Shown here one piece after another: positions 13,469 through 25,100 of a DNA stretch of 64,000 nucleotides; position 1 is the first letter of the stretch, and each line of letters begins with the position of its first letter. A program made the translations under genes and the position numbers. Source of the DNA: Brassica napus (taxonomy: Eukaryota > Streptophyta > Magnoliopsida > Brassicales > Brassicaceae); assembly GCF_020379485.1 (NCBI RefSeq), contig NC_063436.1:17439389-17503388 (forward strand), read 5' to 3'. Below the pieces are notes generated by a model. The model saw nothing but the letters and a program-made list of their open reading frames with translations, ran no database searches and was not told the origin of the DNA.

Positions 13469-13653
13469 GGATGTTAAATGCTCTCACTTATCGAATGTTA
13501 GTCTCAGTTTAATTACATTCCTCTCACTAAAATTTACAAGGGCTTTCTTTATAACGTGCACTATATATATTCTTCTATACAAAAACCAGCAAGTTCTATT
13601 CTTCATGGTCTGTCATGATTAAGTGGTAATTGGTTCTTTGCTTTATTTTCTTA

Positions 13654-14636
13654 CTAGTATATCATCCCGTGCCAAGCACGGGTTGCATTTTTTGTGAGTA
13701 CATATATATATATATATTTTTTGCTTGCATATAAAATATCATACGTGATATATTCAGTTTTAACTATATTTTAATAAGTTGTTTCTGAAATATAAATTTC
13801 TTTAGGAATAAAGCAATAAAACAATAATATTAAACATGTATGTAATAGTCAAATATAGATTAGGAAACAAATAGTCGTTGATACCTTTTTGTATCATCAT
13901 AGTTGTTGATATCTTTTTCTTCGGTATAGTTTAGCGTTTTCTGTTTTTCCACATCTTTGAAAGCAGCATCACATGTGTTAGCCACAAGATAATTTTTTTT
14001 CAAGGCTACAGAAACGAAATAGAAAAGTTTATAAGCTAACATAAGAGAGGTAATCAGAGAAGAAACAATGATACACTTGTTTTCAGATTATATATTATTT
14101 ACTATGTTTGTTGCAGAGAAAGCTCTTTCATTCTTATGAATTCTTAGTTTTTTTCTTTTATCTTCTTCATGTTTCAGTTTTGGGGAATGCAAAAGCAAGA
14201 TAACAGTTAATTTCCTAAAGATAAGCCATATATGAACTTATTTGTAAATACTAAATACCAATGTTACCTTGATTGTTGACGATTAAAACATGAGTACATT
14301 CACATGTCATATTCAACCTGAAATTAACAATTAAAAGATTATTACTTGTATGATGTTTGCATCAGTCGAAGATTTGAACAGAGAGAAAACAAAAAATATG
14401 ATGCATTGGAGGAGAAGAGATAAATGCAGTTTTAAATCTGATTATATCAATGAACGTGGTGGTGATATGGGAGAAAATTTAGGAATGTAGTTATTTGAAT
14501 TTATTAATTTTTAAAACTGGATCGAAATATTTTGTTTTAGGCAATTAGTTTTTTTTTATATTTATTATTATTGTTAAAGTATTCCATGTGTCAAAATTTG
14601 ATTGACAAAGTGACTTGTGATTTAGTATATAAGGGA
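13654..14636 (-). mobile_element. Short non-autonomous Helitron
   Basis: On the minus strand the element begins TCCCTTATATACTAAATC after a host A. It ends with a 7-bp hairpin (CCCGTGC, TTG loop, GCACGGG) followed by ATGATATA and terminal CTAG before a host T. TC start, CTRR end, hairpin about ten bases from the end and insertion between A and T are the Helitron signatures. Length is 983 bp with no long open frame, so it would depend on a Rep/helicase encoded elsewhere. The interior is AT-rich. Confidence 0.8.
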
Positions 14637-15249
14637 TCTCTGATGTTCAAAAAAAAAAAAAAAAAAAAAAAAAAATTCTCTGATCTCTCTGGCCAATGCG
14701 TATTAGATAAGAACTAAGAGTGGGAGCCAATTTGAGAATATGTTTAATATGAAGCTGGTGACAAAGCAGGGCGAAACATTAGCCTCAGCCCTCAAATTTT
14801 AAATGACTAATATGTATACGTATTAATAATCTATCCTCAGTCCGTTATGTTTTAATTATCTCATTGACTGGCTGGCTCAGTGGCTTGTGGCTAATGTGAG
14901 AATTATATGAATATTGTGTGTTTTCAGACTGTTGATGGACAGAAGCTAAAGCTGGAAGAATCACAGAGGTGGCTCGAGCAAAGAAGGTGAAATCTTGTTT
15001 CTGCGTTAGTTTTCTCATGGAAATTGATGTGACCTTATTGGAATAAACCTTCAGTTACTGTTACATATTTTTTCTTCCCGAGTTACACATATAGGATTGT
15101 GAAATAAGATCGTTGAATAATAAATAAAAATAGGCCCATGAATAATATAAAAGAAAGGCATTATCATAAATAGGCCCATTTATATAACGCATAACATACA
15201 AACAAATAGAACTAGGCTTGTTAAAGCTTTTAGCGACATGAAGTGAACA
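14637..15249. other. Intergenic region with A-tract and a small exon-like patch
   Basis: A run of about 30 A lies at 14649-14677. At 14928-14988 a TTTTCAG acceptor-like site is followed by a GC-richer patch reading TVDGQKLKLEESQRWLEQRR and a stop. This could be the last exon of a lost or transposed gene, but I do not recognise it. Nothing else stands out before the U6 promoter. Confidence 0.35.
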
Positions 15250-15291
15250 GTCCCACATCGTTCAGGCGAGGAAAAGAAGCTGTGTTTATAT
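15250..15291 (+). promoter_or_regulatory. U6 snRNA promoter: upstream sequence element and TATA box
   Basis: GTCCCACATCG at 15250-15260 matches the plant USE consensus RTCCCACATCG. The TATA-like TTTATATG at 15285-15292 follows about 24 bp later, the spacing that marks RNA polymerase III transcription of plant snRNA genes (Pol II snRNA genes have about ten bases more). The U6 start lies about 24 bp beyond the TATA box. Confidence 0.9.
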
Positions 15292-15315
15292 GGCGACAGA
15301 GTCACGAAGATGATT

Positions 15316-15335
15316 GTCTCTTCGGGGACATCCGA

Positions 15336-15367
<32 letters not shown>

Positions 15368-15417
15368 GGCCCCTGCGCAAGGATGACACGCACAAATCGA
15401 GAAATGGTCCAAATTTT
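15316..15417 (+). ncRNA. U6: U6 spliceosomal snRNA
   Basis: The sequence has the U6 core: TTCGGGGACATCCGATAAAA, then GATACAGAGAAGATTAGCA with the ACAGAGA box and AGC triad, then CCCCTGCGCAAGGATGACA. It ends AAATGGTCC plus AAATTTTT. The 5' stem-loop reads GTCTC-TTCG-GGGAC; against the usual GTCCC arm this gives a tolerated U-G pair. Position next to HSP60-3A matches U6-26 (At3g13855) of Arabidopsis. The RNA base-pairs with U4 and U2 and forms the catalytic core of the spliceosome. A second difference from my memory of Arabidopsis U6 is ACGCACAAATCG in place of ACGCATAAATCG. Confidence 0.93.
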
Positions 15418-15423
15418 TTTTTT
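15414..15423 (+). terminator. Pol III T-tract terminator of U6
   Basis: An uninterrupted run of T directly follows the U6 3' end (AAATTTTTTTTTT), the standard RNA polymerase III stop signal. Confidence 0.85.
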
Positions 15424-15944
15424 CCTTTTTTTTTCAAATCGGTTTCTTCTTCCTCTGTTCCTCTGTGTTTTGCTTTTAGAGTTTCCTGCGTTATGTTCTT
15501 CTGGGTTTTCGATTTTTAGTTTCTTTTTGTTTTCTGGAACCGTGACTGATGTTTTGGGATTCAAATCTGAAATAGAAAGTCGGTAGGTTTGAGGAAGAAA
15601 CACGATTTTACAATGTGTCAGAGAGTTTGCAATAGTTCAGTTTTGAAGTAATATTTACCAAGACAATCCGACATGGTTGTTGTTGCGGTTCTCATTGTCG
15701 GAAACGTTTTAATGTAGAAAAAACAGAGCTCTTGTTTTAAAATCATGTTTTCGAAATTATACACGACCGCAGGATACAAGTTGCATTCCACAAAGTTTAT
15801 AATTAAGGAACATCAATTTAAATAGAAAGTTTAAAACTTTGTAACCAATTTAAATCGAAGAAAGTTAAACAACTTTGTAAAGGAAACAAACAAAACATCA
15901 AAAAGAGAAAGCTTTGAATGTTATTTGTAGAGAAGGTCACATCA

Positions 15945-18900
15945 TCACATGCCCATGCCAGCCATATCAGGGACATGCTTCTGAGTTTTCTCCTCTGCCT
16001 TCACAAGCACTGATGCCTCTGTTGTTGTCAATAGCAAAGAAACGCTGCGATGCAAGACACAAACACACACATGAATCATAACTTAGTTTTTACTTCTAAA
16101 GAAACAAAAACAGTTGAGTTTTGGAGACTCTCTCTTCTTACCTAGCAGCATCGGTTAAGGCGGTTTTGATAACCTTAACCGGGTCTATGATTCCAGCTTT
16201 CACCATATCAACATACGAACCTACACAAAACAAACACGACAGAAACATTCAGAGTCTGATGAAGTTTGCGCTTTTGAGATGTTCAAAAAAGCAATCTCAC
16301 TCTCACCTTTAGAAGCATCGAAACCGAAGTTGCAATCGTCTTGCTCTAATAATTTGCCAACCACTAAAGAACCATCGTAACCAGCATTTGCAGCTATTGT
16401 CAATGCAGGAGCCTACACAACATTACAAAACTTCTTGTCACGGTTTCATAGTTTTTGGACTAAAAAAGATTTTTCATTGGAAGAAGTTAAGAGATTAAAA
16501 CCTTGAGAGCATTCTGAACTATCTGAACACCTCTTCTTTGATCCTCGTTTTGAGTTTCAAGGTTGTCTAAAGCCTTTGTAGCGTATAACAGAGCCACACC
16601 ACCACCTAATAAGCAATATGACAGAAACAATTAAAGGAAGTATATAGAGAGAAACAGAAAATAGTATTTTACTTACCAGGTACGATGCCTTCTTCTACGG
16701 CTGCTCTTGTAGCATTCAAAGCATCAGTGACTCTGTCTTTTCTTTCTCCAACTTCAGCTTCACTTGCTCCTCCCACCTAACGTAAGAACCAGACATACAT
16801 CAGCTACTTCGCCATGTAAGAGTTTTAAACAAAATTGACTGATGGGTGATTGACTAACCTTGAAGACTGCAACACCACCTGATAGTTTTGAGAGTCGTTC
16901 TTGCGTTTTCTCTTTATCAAATGTGGATGTGCTCTTCTCGTTCGCTGACCTTAACTGTACAGCATGAGGATGAAATGAATTAGCTTTTACTGTAATACAA
17001 TGAGCAAGATTCATGAAAGAGACAGTGTAAGAAACATTCATATTACCTCTTCACATCTTTCTTCTATCAGCTTCTTGTCGCCACCACCGTGGAGGATGAG
17101 AGTATCATCACGAGAGATAGTGACCTTATTCAAACCATTTGTATTAGATTAGCATCTAAAGCAGAAACTCTAATCTATATATATATGTATATTTTCTCCT
17201 CTTACCTTCTTTGCAGTTCCAAGCAATTCAGGACGAATTTTGTCAAGAGTTAGACCACGCTCCTCGGAGATAACCTGCGCGTAAGCCAGTGCGTTAGAAA
17301 ATGAAAAAAAGAAACAGTGAGACAAACATAAACACATGTTGTTTCTTGGGAAACTTTTACCTCTGCACCAGTAAGAACTGCAAGATCATCTAAGCTTGCT
17401 TTCCTGTTGTCACCAAAACCTGGAGCCTTGATAGCGCAAACCTTAAGCCCAGCATGATGCTTGTTGAGAATAAGCATAGCTAATGCATCACTCTCTACAT
17501 CTTCTGCTACAACAAGAAGTGGCCTGCTGCTCTGCACAACCACAATCCATAAGAGAAACAAGTGAGCGGTTACTTCTAGCAGAAAAGTTCTTCTACAAAC
17601 AGGACTTAATAATAGGTAATCAAGGGATGGCATTACCTTCACAGCTGCCTCTAGAACTTTCAACAGCGAGTTCATGTCTGAAACCTTCTTCTCGTGGATG
17701 AGGATGATGGGATTCTCAAGCTCCTGGAAGACAACACACGTTTAGTCCAACAACCTTTCTTTGCCTTCACATAAGACTAAACAGAAAGAAATGAACTTAC
17801 GCATTTCTGAGTCTTTTCATCTGTGATGAAGTAAGGAGAGATGTAACCTCTGGCTAGCTTCATTCCTTCCACTACTTCTAGCTCGTTCTCTAACGTGTTC
17901 CCATCCTGCGTAAATTAAGAAAGATAATAAGTCAATCATCATCCGATCCAGTTACAAGGCATGAGAAGCAAAGTAAGCTTACAGCGACAGTGATAACTCC
18001 TTCCTTTCCAACTTTCTCCATGGCTCTTGCAATTAATTCCCCAATCTCACGCTCTCCGTTTGCAGATATAGTAGCAACCTGTCAAAATAACAAATGCCAT
18101 GGCAGTAAGAGATCAACTTCTGGTTATAATCATGACAATGAACCTGTTTTTAAATTCACCTGTGTGATCTCTTCTGGGGTGCTGATCATAACAGCTCTGC
18201 TTTTCAAATCAGAGACAACAGCATCAATAGCCATGTTTATGCCACTACGCAGATCCATCACATTCACACCAGCAGCCACCGACTTGCAACCTTCGGTGAG
18301 TATCGCCTGAGTCAAAACAGTCGCACAAGTGGTTCCTTTACAGCACAAAAGAAAGCAAACAGAAATTAAGACTGTCTCTGCATCGTGTTTTAAAGATAGT
18401 AAAAACGTATCAAAGATGTTATACTAACTGAAGAGAGGGAATCAAGTCAATTTACCATCTCCAGCAACCTTGTTAGTGGCATTAGCGACCTGTTTAACGA
18501 GCTCAGCACCCATGTTCTTAGCATTTGACTCAAATGAAATGCTTTTGGCGACGGTGACACCATCCTTTGTGATCTTTGGTGCGCCATAGCTGCTCTCAAT
18601 TATCACATTCCTTCCCTAAACCAATAAAGATATTGAGATTGATCTTTGCACTGCATTGATGATATATAAACCTTCTGAAAAAAAAAATATAAACTACCTT
18701 TGGGCCCATAGTGACCTTGACAGCTTCAGCAACCTCGGATACACCTTGCAACATAGCTGCACGAGCCCCAACCCCAAAACTGATGTCCTTAGCCACATAG
18801 TTTCTGCTGCTTATTATCCTTCCAGAAACCTTTATGGTAAGAGAGAACACCAAAACATACATTTATTAAATAACTGAAGCTAGAACCTAGAAGATCTTCA

Positions 18901-19242
18901 ACATCATTTGGACCTACTAAAAACCAGAGAACGTTTGCAAATTCAGAAGCTCAAAGGTAGAAACTTTTTGATGCAAATCCCTAAATTTTTGTTTCATTGC
19001 ATCAGTGATGCAACATTTCTAGCAGTATCTCGATTACAAACAGGAATGCTCAATATTGAAATGTAATCAAATTTGAAATAAGATCTATAGTGAGTTCAGG
19101 AGCTCACCAGTTTCCGGGAAGTAGAGGAGCTGCAAGACAATTAAACCCAGAAAGATCAGTGAGTGTAGTAAGTTAATGGAATAAGGTCAGTGAGTGAAAC
19201 GTACCCAATTGAAGAAGATAACTTTGACAGCACTCTGTACAT
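15945..19242 (-). CDS. HSP60-3A: Mitochondrial chaperonin HSP60 (CPN60-like)
   Basis: A gene of about 17 short exons on the minus strand. The start ATG at 19242 opens [13 protein letters not shown], joined to SSTSRKL and [19 protein letters not shown], an Arg/Ser-rich mitochondrial presequence. Downstream segments match GroEL-type chaperonins in order: [51 protein letters not shown] (the GDGTT ATP-binding motif), [92 protein letters not shown] and [16 protein letters not shown]. The C-terminus is [10 protein letters not shown], close to the GGM-type tail, with stop at 15945-15947. The full family length is covered with no break seen. It folds imported matrix proteins with HSP10. It lies next to U6 and RHD3, as in Arabidopsis. 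Confidence 0.93.
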
Positions 19243-19427
19243 TTTCGCTGGCAGAGAAGTAGATTCAGACAAAGAGGGGCTTCAAAGGGTTTAGGGTTTT
19301 TACTATCACACGATCAGAATATGAATTAGATTAAAAAAAAAAAAAAGAATAAAGTCTGGAACTTTCCGTCTTAGTGGGTCAGCTCTGTTTCTGAAACTCC
19401 AAGATTAGGTTTTTCGTTCTTCCATAG

Positions 19428-19452
19428 GCCCATTTTACATTCTAATGGCCCA
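19428..19452. promoter_or_regulatory. Site II-type GGCCCA elements upstream of HSP60
   Basis: Two GGCCCA hexamers (19428-19433 and 19447-19452), the complement of TGGGCC, lie about 190 bp upstream of the HSP60 start codon. Such site II elements are bound by TCP factors and are common in plant genes for mitochondrial and ribosomal proteins. Function here is inferred from motif and position only. Confidence 0.5.
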
Positions 19453-19597
19453 AACCACATCACTATAGAACTCACTCTCACTCACAGGCAAAATGATTAG
19501 TATATTCTTGTGTGTGGGGGCATTAGAATGCTTGTGTAGGAACATACATAAGGGCGGCTTTGGCACCCTCCAAGATTGTACCAATGTTGATCAGATG

Positions 19598-19803
19598 GCT
19601 CTACAGTTCAACACCAAAAATGAGAGCTACCCTTTTGTAAAGGTAACGAAATTTTAAAGTTGCTACTTTCAAGGTTCATGGGCTCTCGGACAAACAGCTT
19701 AAGCTTTGCCTAGTTCTTTGTTCTATGAGCTTGTGTCAATGGTAACGGATTTTTCTGGAGTAGAACCAGAGCTGCTGCTGTTGCTTTCACTTTCTCCATT
19801 GGC
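19598..19803 (-). pseudogene. Truncated RHD3 3' end (older remnant)
   Basis: On the minus strand this piece encodes NGESESNSSSSGSTPEKSV followed by TIDTSS and a stop at 19733-19735. That aligns with the C-terminus of the full RHD3 copies ([18 protein letters not shown] then PIDTSS). The 3' UTR stretch aligns too (for example ACCAAAAATGAGAGCTA here against ACCAAAATTGAGAGCTA in copy 1). Identity is visibly lower than between the two full copies, so it is an older duplication product. Nothing of the GTPase domain or membrane segments is present. It sits between HSP60 and TrmL, exactly where the RHD3 tail lies relative to HSP60 in Arabidopsis. Confidence 0.8.
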
Positions 19804-20214
19804 TTAAGGCCAAGTTCATTTGATAATGTTGCTTCTTTGACCAGTCCGTTTATACTGCTAACAGTTTGGTTCACATTAACAACTGTCTGTTAACTGTTTA
19901 TATTTTGTTCGGGTCAGTAAGTTGTCTGGCAAAGTCTATAACTGTTGGTTGCTCGATCCATGTACCCTTAAGGCCAGATATTAGAAAAAAAAAATAGAAT
20001 AAGATTACTTCTATTTCTAAAATTGCGAAACTGAAAAACTTTATCATCCCCCACACTTGAGATTTGATATAATAAAAAAGATAATCAGCTTAAAAAATTG
20101 ACCAAGATAGAGGTAGTCTTTATCTTGAAGATGAAGTCTCAATGGTGTTCCATCCACCTATGGCTATGACTATTGTGCCTCTGTGTTGTCCCTCTTTTTT
20201 TTTATTGCAATATA

Positions 20215-21610
20215 TCAAGCAAAAATATCATCTGCAAACAATGGTTCTTCACCATTCACAGAATCTCCTTCAGGTGCACACTCAATTTGCTCATAGTTAA
20301 GTTGCCTAGACGCTTCATACACAGCAACACCAACACTCACCGACAGATTCAGACATCTCACATACGTTTCCACCATCGGTATACGTATGGTCCCTCCTCC
20401 ATATAACTCCCTTTTGCAGTCTGACAGCGCTTCCGGAGGTAGACCGCTTGTCTCTGACCCGAACAAGAGGTAATCGCCTCTTCTGTATGAAAATTCCTGC
20501 ATCAAACAAGTTCTGACAGTTCAGGACAAAGCATTCTCTCTTGACGCTGTTCAGACATGCAATGGACTCATTTCATTTTAGGAATATCAATTCAACTTTT
20601 TCTAACCAATTTTCAGCTACCTAATTTCAAAATGGCGGTTGCTAACAAACGCAGTGAGGTCTAGGGGTCACGCAACTTACTGAATGTATCTTTGTTCCTC
20701 TTTTGGTGAAAGCTATCATCCGTTTCTCTCCCTCCTAAGACAAACATAGACATAACAAGTCAGACATCATATCCAGGGAACTGAAATTAGAAGTGTTGAG
20801 GTGATCGAGAAACCTGTTGCCGGAAATATTCTTGAAACTCAGCCCATGAGCTGTGCGCTTTGACAACCACAAAGCTAAATGCTTTATGTTAAGGGGCATG
20901 AATCTCACAACCTCTTTAAACTTTTAATAATAACATATGAGATGCTTATGCAAGGGAAGTAAACCAACAAAACTAAAAATAGGTGAGGGATACGGCCAAT
21001 AGTCCAAACCAGCTCGCTTTACTTTGGCGTCATCCACTTGAAAACCTAATGGCTGAAGCAGGATGGATCAGATGAACACTTGGAAACAATGAATCAACTA
21101 ATATAAGGAGATAACATGAATGTACCCCAACTAAATGCAGACCAACAGCTGAAGCTGCACATGTTCTTGCAATGCAACCTGTGTTTCCAGGAATCTGTCA
21201 AATGAAGGAGACACGAGTAGATATCTATATAAGCCACTACAAGTTTCTGAAGACGCCACTACCAAACCAAAACAATGCAGTAGTAACGTTTATTTGTTCG
21301 TATTGTTTTAATGATTGAGCGTAACCTGGGGAGAGACCAATACTACTTGAAGAAGCTTACTCCTCGCATCTTCTTTAACTCCTTCTCCTGCCCCACGCGG
21401 CAGGGCATTACTTCTCTTGTCCTTGTCCGAGAGAGGAGGAGGAGACAGAATCTTGGAGGAAAATGAAGTGATGGAGAGAGACAGCTTGCGCTTGAGGTTG
21501 AGATGAGTTAAGCCAAGAGAAGGCAAGAGACGGTCACTTGACTGGTGCCGGAGATGAAACGGCCTTGAAGCTATAAAGAAGCTCAGACTGCTCCGGCCGC
21601 AACTCCCCAT
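20215..21610 (-). CDS. TrmL/SpoU-family RNA 2'-O-methyltransferase, organelle-targeted, complete copy
   Basis: Minus-strand exons read MGSCGRSSLSFFIASRPFHL (transit-like leader), KLLQVVLVSPQIPGNTGCIA, RTCAASAVGLHLVG, PLGFQVDDAKVKRAGLDYW, FVVVKAHSSWAEFQEYF, KRMIAFTKRGTKIHS, YRRGDYLLFGSETSGLPPEA and IPMVETYVRCLNLSVSVGVA followed by VYEASRQLNYEQ. IPGNTGCIARTCA, LLFGSETSGLP and the IPM-to-LNLS-to-VYEA knot are the three SPOUT motifs of tRNA (cytidine/uridine-34 2'-O)-methyltransferase TrmL. The start at 21610 was preferred to an upstream in-frame ATG at 21685 because the duplicate retains only the former. The Arabidopsis relative I recall is At4g15520, on another chromosome, so this locus is probably not ancestral to the block. 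The role in modifying the wobble base of organellar tRNA is inferred from the family. Confidence 0.85.
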
Positions 21611-21686
21611 TCTTCCCAGCCAACCTACTTCCTTCCTTCCTTCCTCCGCAGATATTGTTTCAGCACGCTTTGAAAATAATATCATT

Positions 21687-21715
21687 TGGGCCTAAATTGT
21701 CAATATCTAGGCCCA
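21687..21715. promoter_or_regulatory. Site II-type elements upstream of TrmL copy 1
   Basis: TGGGCC at 21687-21692 and GGCCCA at 21710-21715 lie 75-105 bp upstream of the TrmL start. They face outward, as in many promoters of plant organelle-protein genes. The same pair is present upstream of the truncated copy 2. Inferred from motif only. Confidence 0.45.
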
Positions 21716-22145
21716 TTTATTATTCAGACCATTCCTCATGCCTGGTCTGATCTCATGCCTAGTTCATGTCGGAGACCAATCTTTAATGTTTCAACTTAAA
21801 AACAGAGTGAAATGACTTGCATTACCATAAAAATGAGAAACTGATACTCTCTTCAATCAACAAACCAATCTTTTAAGTTTCACCATTCTTTCATCAGATA
21901 CAATAAACCACATTAATACAGAACTCGCAAACAAACCATGACTATATTTTTTTTGTCTGCATCATGTCTAGGAACATACAAGATAGGCACCAATGCCTTA
22001 AGAGACATAAACATATGGCCCTCGGTGAACCCCTCTGATCAACACCAAAATTGAGAGCTATCCTTTTGTAAGGGTACCGAAATTTAAAGTGTCTAGGTTC
22101 GTGGACTCGGACAAACAACAGCTTAAGCTTGTCTAGTTCTTTGTT

Positions 22146-25100
22146 CTATGAACTTGTGTCAATGGGAACAGATTTTGCCGGAGAAGAACCAGAGCTGCTG
22201 CTGCTACTGCTTTCTCCATTGGTTGTAACATCGGATTGAGCTGAAGCTGAGGAGTTCATAGAACTCTGGTTGGTATTTGTGGATGGTGCTTGTCCTTCTT
22301 CAGCGAGTTTCTTAAGGAGGTTCATGACCGTTGGAAGGAACTTGGTTGACAAGGAAAGAAGTCCAGGTAGCTGTTATTGATCACAGATGAAACATTGGCT
22401 TTTCAGAGACATTATAAATGAGAATAATTTGAAGAACAGTGGCAATACGGATGTTGGAAACTTGCTCATACCGCTCCATGTTGGAATTCTCCTGAAATAT
22501 TTAACTGCACCCACAAGGCTTTGGAAACAAGGTATCCAACGAACAGAACACCGAGCCACAGAGGATTTCTGCCACAAGAGAAGCAAGGAAAGAAGAGAAA
22601 GGTGAGTGGGGAGAATCTCCTTGATCTGAAAAACAAACTCAATTCAAAAGAATGGGTAAAGAGTACCTTAATAGAGTCATAAACTCATTAAATCCAAGAA
22701 CTACCAGGGCAAGGATTGCCCATGGAGGTGGCAACCAGTTGTTATTCCGTCGGTTAGCTTCCTGAAATTCAATGTTACCATATGAGAAAATAGAGAGTTC
22801 TAATAGCATATCTTTTTAACTTTTAATAAGCGTACCTGTGCAGAAATAGCCTGTGTAACGGTATATTCTGTCTCGTTTTTGAATTGTCTCCACAGTGATT
22901 TACACTGTACAGGTGTGATCAACGTCTTTTCTGGTGCAACCTGATAAAAAAGAAGGTAAGGATATATAAGACCATTTGTGTTTTCATTATAAATGCTGAG
23001 TGAGGTTTTAGTCACCTGCTCCCAAGTGCTTGAAGCGAGTGAATCAATTGTGCTGATGCTCTTGCTGGTAGCACTGTTACTTGTAGAATTGACCAGAGCG
23101 AGAGTCAGTGTCTTCTCAATATTGTCGAGCTCATCTTCCAAGCGGATAACAGCCATAACAGACAGTAGCTTCAAGGACTACAAAAAAGATAACAAGGTTG
23201 TAACGTCAAAATCTGGAAAAAGTTTGATCGAGTCACAGAATCGGAGCTATAAGGCAGGGTTCATACAGCAGAACGAGCCATTTTGGTGATTGCTCTGATA
23301 TCCTCCTTTCCAGTCCAAATACGTGGCATTGAATCAGAATCATGGCTGAAGATTGTAGTAAATCTGGATAGAAAATTGTTTAATCAGAAAGCTGTGTAAG
23401 AGATGGAAGTGGTGTATAATAACAAAACTAGTATGATGGTGTCACCTATCCTTCATGCGCATCAAAGCTCTTCCAGCCTCTTCCTTTGCCTTGGTTTCAA
23501 CAATACCACGTGCATAGTTCTCAAGGTCAGTGAGCATTTTATTCCGTGTTTCTTCGTCCATGTCGAATCCAGATAATGCGTCGGAGAGACCATAGACAGC
23601 CAATTCTCCTTCTCGTTTTAGTAGCTTTCTTATTGCTGGCCATGTTTCATCATTGGCACCATCCAGAAGAGCTTCCACTGGTCCAGATAATGCTGCATTT
23701 AGTTTTGACTGCAATGACGATTATTTATTAGGAAGCTCCAGACAGCAGTTGACACCTGCTTTGTGGTAGATTATCCAGATCAATATGTATGTCTTTATTC
23801 TGCTTAAGAATTCTATTTACCTCATACAGAGTAGTCAGTTCAGACAACTTTGCAGTACGGACAGAAGAGATATGGGCTTCAATGTCACGCTGAAGCTTTT
23901 CCCGAGTTTTGGATATATCCCAGTTTGCTTGTTCAATAACAGCCTCTGCCAAAGAAAAACCATTTAGTATTTATTTCGTATGATAATCTTCAGATTCCAA
24001 TATGTTATCCTATATATCACAATATTTTCAGTAGTAACATCAACGCTAGGCTATACCTTCACATCCTTTATCAAACTTAGACACGCAAGACTGAGCGCAA
24101 ACATCCGCTGATGCTGAAAAGGCTTCACCCGCATTTAACGCCTTCTCAAAAGCATCCTTGAAGTTTTCAAGTGCTCCAGATCTCAAATGTCCAAGCAGGT
24201 CTTGGAAAGTTGGTTGAACAAGCTGCATAGGACAGTAAATAAATGAGTGCCTAATACCAGGTCTCTAATTCTTTACAACTATGTGAGTCTCTCTGAATGT
24301 TTCCAGGTGACACAGTGATTGCAGCAAAGCACAAGTTAAGAGTATATGCATTACTTGCAATAATTTTTCTTGCAGCTGTTGTCTCTTGGATGATCTTACA
24401 CCTTCTTCAAAGTATGTCGCCTCTGTGTCATACCTACAACAAACATCAGGACAAGCATGAAAAGGAAACTCCTATTGTTCTATACTCTAATGTATGCATA
24501 AGAAACCTCAAATTCAATAAAGTCGGCATACAAGAAAACTGTATAGGACAATTAAGCACGAAAATCTTACTCTGATAAGCAAGACTGGAGGATTGAGCTC
24601 AGCTTTTTTCCAAATCCAGACACAGGACCAGAATGTACAGCTTCTTCCAATTCACGCCAATTCTATACAATGTTTAGACATAAATATTAACGACAAAGTC
24701 GCTGAAAAGGCTAAAACGTGAAGCAGTATAAAGAAAATTCACCTCATTCGCAATAAAACCAGCAAACTTTTCATTGGCAATTTCCTCGCATCGCACAGTT
24801 GCTACCATGACCTGCGCGCATAGGCATCGCATAAATAACAAGACTAGAAGGAACAGTAACAAAACTAGAGCCTGTAGCAAGCAAAATTACCTTGTGAGCC
24901 GGAAGGTCCAAGTCTTTGTTGTCTTTGATGACTTGCCACATCTGTTTTGCGCTAAAAGCAAACGCATTGGCAGGGACAACTCCTCGTCTATCACCAGCAA
25001 GTCCGCCAGGTGCAACAGAGTGGAAGAACCGTTGTCTCAAATTAGCAACCTTTCATTTACCAAAAAAAGTATTGGTAAAAGTATTAGTATCAGTCACAAA

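Noticed and set aside
13654..14636. MITE with terminal inverted repeats
   Set aside because: The ends are not inverted repeats of each other. A TC start, terminal hairpin and CTAG end fit a Helitron better.
16760..17041. Separate small genes in the HSP60 region
   Set aside because: The frames are exons of the HSP60 gene read through into introns; the conserved parts join by GT-AG sites.
22993..23289. Plus-strand frame inside RHD3, also present at 34882-35178
   Set aside because: It is the antisense shadow of RHD3 exons; the minus-strand frame matches the known protein.
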